Shown one piece after another: positions 59,356 to 64,000 of a stretch of 64,000 bases of DNA. Source of the DNA: Brachypodium distachyon (taxonomy: Eukaryota > Streptophyta > Magnoliopsida > Poales > Poaceae); contig NC_016134.3 of the NCBI RefSeq assembly GCF_000005505.3, forward strand, positions 19,828,370-19,892,369, written 5' to 3'. The notes below the pieces were generated by a model. The model saw nothing but the letters and a program-made list of their open reading frames with translations, was not told where the DNA came from and made no database searches. A program made the position numbers and the translations under genes. Within the stretch, counting starts at the first letter, position 1. Each line of letters begins with the position of its first letter.

Positions 59356-60728
59356 TCATGGGTAGAACTTGCGCAAGTGTTCAATATTCCAGCTATTGGG
59401 CACCGGCAGGCCGTCTTCAGTTTCCAGGCGGACAGCCCCCGGCCTGGTCACCTGCACTACCCGGAAGGGGCCCTCCCATTTCGGAGTCAACTTGTTCCCG
59501 GCCTTCGTTCCTTGTATCCGAAGCAGGACAAGGTCTCCGTTCTCGAGCCCCCGGGGACGGACTCGTCTGTCGTGATAACGACGGAGTCCCTGCTGGTAGC
59601 GCGCGGCTCGCACAGCAGCCCGGCACCGAAGCTCTTCGATGAAGTTTAGATCGTCGACCCTTTGCTCGTGTTGGCTGGCGTCGCCGTACGCGCGTACTCG
59701 GGGAGATCCGTACTTGAGCTCGAGGGGCAGCACCGCTTCTGCCCCGTAGACAAGGGCGAAAGGAGTTTCGCCCGTTGCTCGACTAGGTGTGGTCCGGACG
59801 GACCACAGCACGGGCTGGAGTTCTTCGATCCAGTGCTTCCCGTGGCCTTTGAGCTTGTCAAAGGTTCTCGTCTCGTCTTGAGCCCCCGCAGAACCTCTGC
59901 GTTGGCTCGCTCCGCCTGTCCGTTGCTCCTCAGGTGAGCGACGGACGCGAAGCGCAACTTAGTGCCCATGTTTTCGCAGTAGGCGCGAAACGCTGCGCTC
60001 GTGAATTGCGTGCCGTTATCGGTGATGATGCTGTTGGGAACCCCGAACCGACACACAATGCCCTTAAAGAACTTGATGGCCGCCTGGGCGGTCACCTTGC
60101 GCACTGGTTTCACCTCCACCCATTTGGAGAATTTGTCGACGGCCACAAACAAGTATTCGTAACCGCCAACCGCCCTTGGTAGCTTGCCGACGATGTCTAG
60201 TCCCCAGACCGCGAACGGCCATGACGACGGGATGGCATGCAGGGCCTGGGCTGGTTGGTTGCTCTTCTTCGAGTGGAACTGGCACGCTTCGCACGTCCTC
60301 ACCATCCGCTCTGCGTCGGCCAGGGCCGTGGGCTAGTAAAAACCATGCCGGAAAGCCTTGCCGGCTAAAGCCCGGGAGGCCACATGGTGTGAACATGTGC
60401 CTCGATGTATGTCCTCCAACAGTGCACGCCCTTCCTCCTGCGGCACGCAGAGGAGTTTTACACCATTCGCACGCTTGCCGTAGACGCTGCCGTCTATCAC
60501 GGTGTACATCTTGGCTCGCCGCGCTACGCGCTTCGCGGCGTCGTCATCCTCCGGGAGGGCCTCCCATTTCAGATAGCGGGCGATCTCTTCCGCCCAGGGA
60601 GGAATTTCTCTGCCCGTCCATGCCACCATATCAGCGGCATGGACACCTGCTGCTGCAGGGGTTCCCTCGGTTGCCGGAGGGGCGTCCCCGGCAGCCGTCT
60701 GGGGGGTGACCGAAGGAGCTAGTTGCTT
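59356..60728 (-). pseudogene. Tat element 2 integrase
   Basis: The zinc-binding end reads YGKRANGVKLLCVPQEEG, HRGTCSHH and TCEACQFH. A TAG at 60333-60335 replaces the usual Trp in HGFY-PTALADAERM. The catalytic core has VWGLDIVGKLP (first Asp), ITDNGTQFT (second Asp) and HLRSNGQAERANAEVL (Glu). A frameshift near 59870 separates the core from the C-terminus (TPFALVYGAEAVLPLE, GDLVLLRIQGTKAG, KLTPKWEGPFRV). The end NSWNIEHLRKFYP is the normal Pol terminus of this lineage. It would insert the element's DNA; this copy is broken. Confidence 0.9.
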
Positions 60729-62689
60729 CTAACAGAACACCCCCGCCGGAGGCTTCCGGCGCTCTGCTGCCATCTTGGCCAGCTCATCAGCAGCGAAGTT
60801 GTCCTTCCGCTTGACGTGTTCGAAGCGCAAACCCTTGAACTTCCGTTCCAGCTTGCGGACCTCTTCCACGTACGGCGCCATTTGAGGGCAATCGTAGTCC
60901 TTGTTCACCTGGTTGATCACAAGCTGGGAATCACCGCGAACAACCAGGCGCTTAAAGTCGAGGGCGACCGCTGCCCGCAGCCCGGCAAGCAGGCCTTCGT
61001 ACTCCGCCGTGTTGTTGGTGGAGTTAGCGAAGTCGAGTTGGACGGCGAACCGCAGCTGGTCCCCTGTGGGTGACTCGATGACGACCCCGGCTCCCGCTCC
61101 CTGGAGACTGAACGCACCGTCAAAGTAGAGGACCCAGGGGCCCTCGTCCAGCTTGCCGGGAAGGCCGGTCTCCGACTCACTTTCTTCTACGCCCGTGGAC
61201 GTCCACTCCGCGACGAAGTCCGCCAGGGCCGTGCTCTTGATGCTTTTGGAGGTGGCGAAGTGGAGGTCGAACTCCGACAGCTCCATCCTCCATTCGGCCA
61301 CCCTCCCGGTGGCTTCACGGTTGGTGAGGGTCTTCCCGAGGCAGAACCCGGACACCACCGTGACATGGTGCGCCTGGAAGTAGTGGCGCAACTTGCGGGA
61401 CGCAAGGAGAATCCCCAAAAGGAGCTTCTGTACTTGCGGGTATCTTGTCCGCGCGTCGTGCAACACCGTACTGACGAAGTACACCGGTCGCTGCACCAAC
61501 CGCTTCCGCGGCACCGAGATTGCCGGCTCTGGGGTGGTCCCTAGGCTTGTGGTGGTTGCCGGAGGCTGCTCAGCCACCTGCCCCGCAGCCCCAATCCCCG
61601 GGACGTCTTCCTCCCTCTCGGCAACCAGCACCGAGCTGACCACCTGGTCAGTCGCCGCTAGGTAGAGTAGCAGCGGCTCGCCCAACTTGGGGGCGACGAG
61701 GATGGGCGGTGACCTCAGGTATCGCTTGAGTTCCTGGAGCGCCGCCTCGGCCTCGTCAGTCCAGTCGACTGGACCCTTCTTCTTCATTACCCGGAAGAAA
61801 GGCAGGGCACGCTCGCCCAGCCTGGAGATGAAGCATCCAAGCGCGGCAACGCAGCCGTTGAGGCGCTGGACATCTTTCACCTTGCGGGGGGCCTCCATCT
61901 TCTCGATGGCTTCTATTTTGGTCGGGTTGGCCTGTATCCCCCGGTGTGAAACCAAGAAACCCAGAAGCTGCCCGGAGTTGACACCGAAGGTGCACTTATC
62001 TGGGTTCAGTCTGAGCTTGATCTTGCGGAGGTTGCCAAATGTCTCCCGCAGGTCATCAATCAGGGAGTCCCTACGCTTCGATTTGATGACGATGTCATCC
62101 ACGTAGGCCTCCGCGTTGCGGCCTAGCTGGGGCCCAAACATTCTCGCAGGGCGCGCTGGAATGTGGAGCCCGCGTTCTTCAACCCGAAAGGCATGCATGT
62201 ATAGCAGTAGCAGCCAACCGGGGTGATAAACGCTGTCTTTTCCTCATCCTCGACCGCCATCTTGATTTGATGGTAGCCGGAGAAAGCATCCAAAAAACTC
62301 AACAGGTCACAACCAGCGGTAGAATCAACTATCTGGTCGATACGGGGTACAGGGAAGGGATCCTTGGGGCATGCACGATTAAGATCGGTAGAATCCACGC
62401 ACATGCGGAGCTTATTCCCCGCTTTGGGCACCACTACAGGGTTAGCCAGCCAAGTGGGGTACAAAACTTCCCTGATCGCCCCGGCAGCCCTGAGCTTGCC
62501 CACCTCTTGCTTGATGAAATCTTTCCGCTCTTGTGCCTGCCGCCGGATCTTCTGCTTGACGGGGTGCGCGTCCGGGCGCACCGTGAGCCGATGCTCAATC
62601 ACCTCCCTGGGGACTCCGGGAAGGTCCGACGGTTCCAAGGCGAACACGTCGGCATTTTCCCAGAGGAAGGTGACGAGGGCGCTTTCCTA
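60729..62689 (-). pseudogene. Tat element 2 RT, RNase H and second RNase H
   Basis: A TAG at 62687-62689 stands before ESALVTFLWENADVFALE. RT motifs follow: RMCVDSTDLNRACPKD, SFLDAFSGYHQIKM and [20 protein letters not shown] one-base shift at about 62130-62190 moves the frame to the one with [11 protein letters not shown] (catalytic YVDD) and [13 protein letters not shown]. RNase H follows ([16 protein letters not shown]), then the archaeal-type RNase H ([50 protein letters not shown]). A TAG at 60729-60731 ends the frame, which then continues in phase into the integrase linker. A 40-residue Ala/Pro-rich insert (about 61540-61620) sits in the RNase H part. Confidence 0.9.
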
Positions 62690-63700
62690 TTCGGCGGTCA
62701 GGTTCGCACCGACGGTAACGGTGCGCTCCTTGTCGCCGGCTTGGAGGGGCAACTTCTTCACTTTGACGGCCTCCTCCCGGAGCCCCCGCCCCTTGCCGGG
62801 ACGCGCGCTCGAGCCCGCACCTCCTCCGGCTAGCCCTTGCGAGGTGGCGCGGGCCTTCTTCGTTGCCGGGGTGTCACCCGGCAGGGCGTCGTCCTCGACA
62901 ACACCTTCGTCGCCGGCGTCAGCTGCAGCAGCGGCCCGGCGACCTCGCCAACGCACCAAGCAGCGTCTTTGAGATCGCACCCGATGGAGAGGACTCCGTA
63001 AATGGACGGGATCTTCATCACGCCGTAGGCGCAATGCGTAGCCGCCATAAACTTGATCAGCGCCGGACGGCCAAGGATCCCGTTGTAGGGCAACAGGGTA
63101 TGCGCCACATCGAACACTATGTGCCCGGTCCTGAAGGCTTCCCGGGACCCGAAGGTGACCGGCAGGGTGATGCGTCCCAGCGGGCGCACGATCCCGGGGT
63201 TCACCCCCCGGAACGGTTCGGTGGGCTTCAGCTGCTCCATCGGCAGCTGGAGCTTTTCCACCAGCCTGGCGGACAGGAGGTTAAGCCCCGCTCCGTTGTC
63301 CACCAGGACCTTAGTCACCGTCATATTGCTAATGATCGGCGAGACGACGAAGGGTATTACTCCGGAACCCAATTGTCGCACCGGGTGGTCGTCGGCGCTG
63401 AAGGTGATCGGCACGTGCGACCACCTCAGCGGCTGTTGCGGCTCCGCACCCGGCAACAGCGCGCACACGTCGCGGGTGAGGCGCTTCACCGCGCGCGTGG
63501 GATGGGAGAGCGTAAGATCCCCCATGGATACAGGCGACGCCACGAGGCTCCTGGAAGCCCGGCTCGTTGCCGCCGGAACGATCGGACTCGCGTTGCTCCT
63601 CGGCGCGCACCCTGTCGCGCCCGCGAGGAGGGCGTTCCCGCACAGCGAGGGGCTGGCTGCGCCCTCCTTGGGATTCGACCCTGCCGGCACCCCCGCCGGC
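62690..63700 (-). pseudogene. Tat element 2 protease
   Basis: The aspartic protease motif is KVLVDNGAGLNLLSARLVEK (about 63250-63310), followed by GRITLPVTFGSREAF and YNGILGRPALIKFMA. The catalytic D-x-G-A is intact. The frame that carries it closes at 62830; the linker to RT (ALPGDTPATKKARATSQ) lies in the neighbouring frame, so there is a frameshift around 62900-63000. The protease would cut Gag-Pol during particle maturation. Confidence 0.85.
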
Positions 63701-64000
63701 CAGCCTCGGACCCGCCCCGGGGTCGTTCGGGCAATCTCGGGAGAGATGCCCGATGTCGCCACAATTGAAGCAGGCGCCGGCGGCGCGGCGCTCCTCGTGG
63801 CGCTGCTCCCGCCGCTACTTGATCCCTTGCAGGACGCGGCAACTCTGCGCGTCGTGGGTGGAGTTGTTGTGGATAGGACAGCGGGACGTGTCGCCCTGCT
63901 TCCCGCCAGATTCTCCCCCCGGCGAGGCCTTCTTCATGGGCCTCGCGGCCGGAGCCCCCGAGTCCGCAGCGAGGACTTGCTTCCCGCTGCGCTTACGGGA
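63701..64000 (-). pseudogene. Tat element 2 gag, C-terminal end (runs off window)
   Basis: A zinc knuckle CFNCGDIGHLSRDC with CX2CX4HX4C spacing lies at about 63731-63772. Upstream is CPIHNNSTHDAQSC, a second Cys/His patch typical of Tat Gag. Between them a TAG at 63815-63817 interrupts QGIK-RREQRHEERRA. The knuckle and protease are in different frames. The start of gag, the primer-binding site and the 5' LTR lie beyond 64000. Confidence 0.85.

Overview
This is a plant nuclear window, almost certainly from a grass (Poaceae). The evidence is spliceosomal introns with GT..AG borders, TA-flanked Stowaway MITEs, Tat-lineage Ty3/gypsy elements with a second RNase H, a Mutator-like element (MULE) carrying a plant-mobile-domain gene, and one conserved 11-exon host gene. 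There are no operons, and I saw no rRNA, tRNA or CRISPR. The species cannot be told from the sequence.

Layout. 1-50 is the last 50 bases of a Tat-type LTR, followed by a LINE 3' tail (51-291). 468-9431 is a complete-looking MULE with a 9-bp target duplication (TGTTCCTCC) and ~310-450 bp terminal inverted repeats; it holds a DDE transposase (minus), a multi-exon plant-mobile-domain gene (minus) and a two-exon GRF-type zinc-finger gene (plus). A second LINE tail ends at 10257. 10258-16886 is non-genic and dense in small non-autonomous transposons: a 1.09-kb MULE with a 9-bp duplication and a Stowaway inside it, a 1-kb GC-rich block between 43-bp perfect inverted repeats, a possible 1.27-kb foldback element, and one Stowaway nested in another.

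16892-36687 is an old Ty1/copia element (5-bp duplication ACTTG) split by a younger Tat-lineage gypsy element at 20521-33851 (5-bp duplication CGTAT). The gypsy element reads on the minus strand: gag, protease, RT, RNase H and a second RNase H. Its integrase is missing, and a diverged third LTR-like fragment lies in its place, followed by a long 3' non-coding part with 91-bp and 115/230-bp tandem arrays.

37825-42671 (minus) is the one clear host gene, an FCP1-type RNA polymerase II CTD phosphatase of the CPL3 kind. All eleven exons join in frame, with the DxDxT catalytic motif and a C-terminal BRCT domain. Its stop codon is only ~1.1 kb from the copia LTR.

42830-48640 is intergenic, with a LINE-like tail, degenerate tandem repeats and a 97-bp foldback MITE. 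48641-50609 is a decayed copia gag with two zinc knuckles, cut off by a sequence that begins like an LTR (TGTAACATCCC). From about 53186 to the window end lies a second Tat-type gypsy element on the minus strand: LTR remnant, then a plus-strand (antisense) spliced ORF of the 'putative gypsy type transposon' family, a spacer with ~112-bp repeats and a 22-G run, then integrase, RNase H, RT, protease and the end of gag, running off the right edge. Both Tat elements carry several stops and frameshifts, so neither can make full-length Pol by itself.
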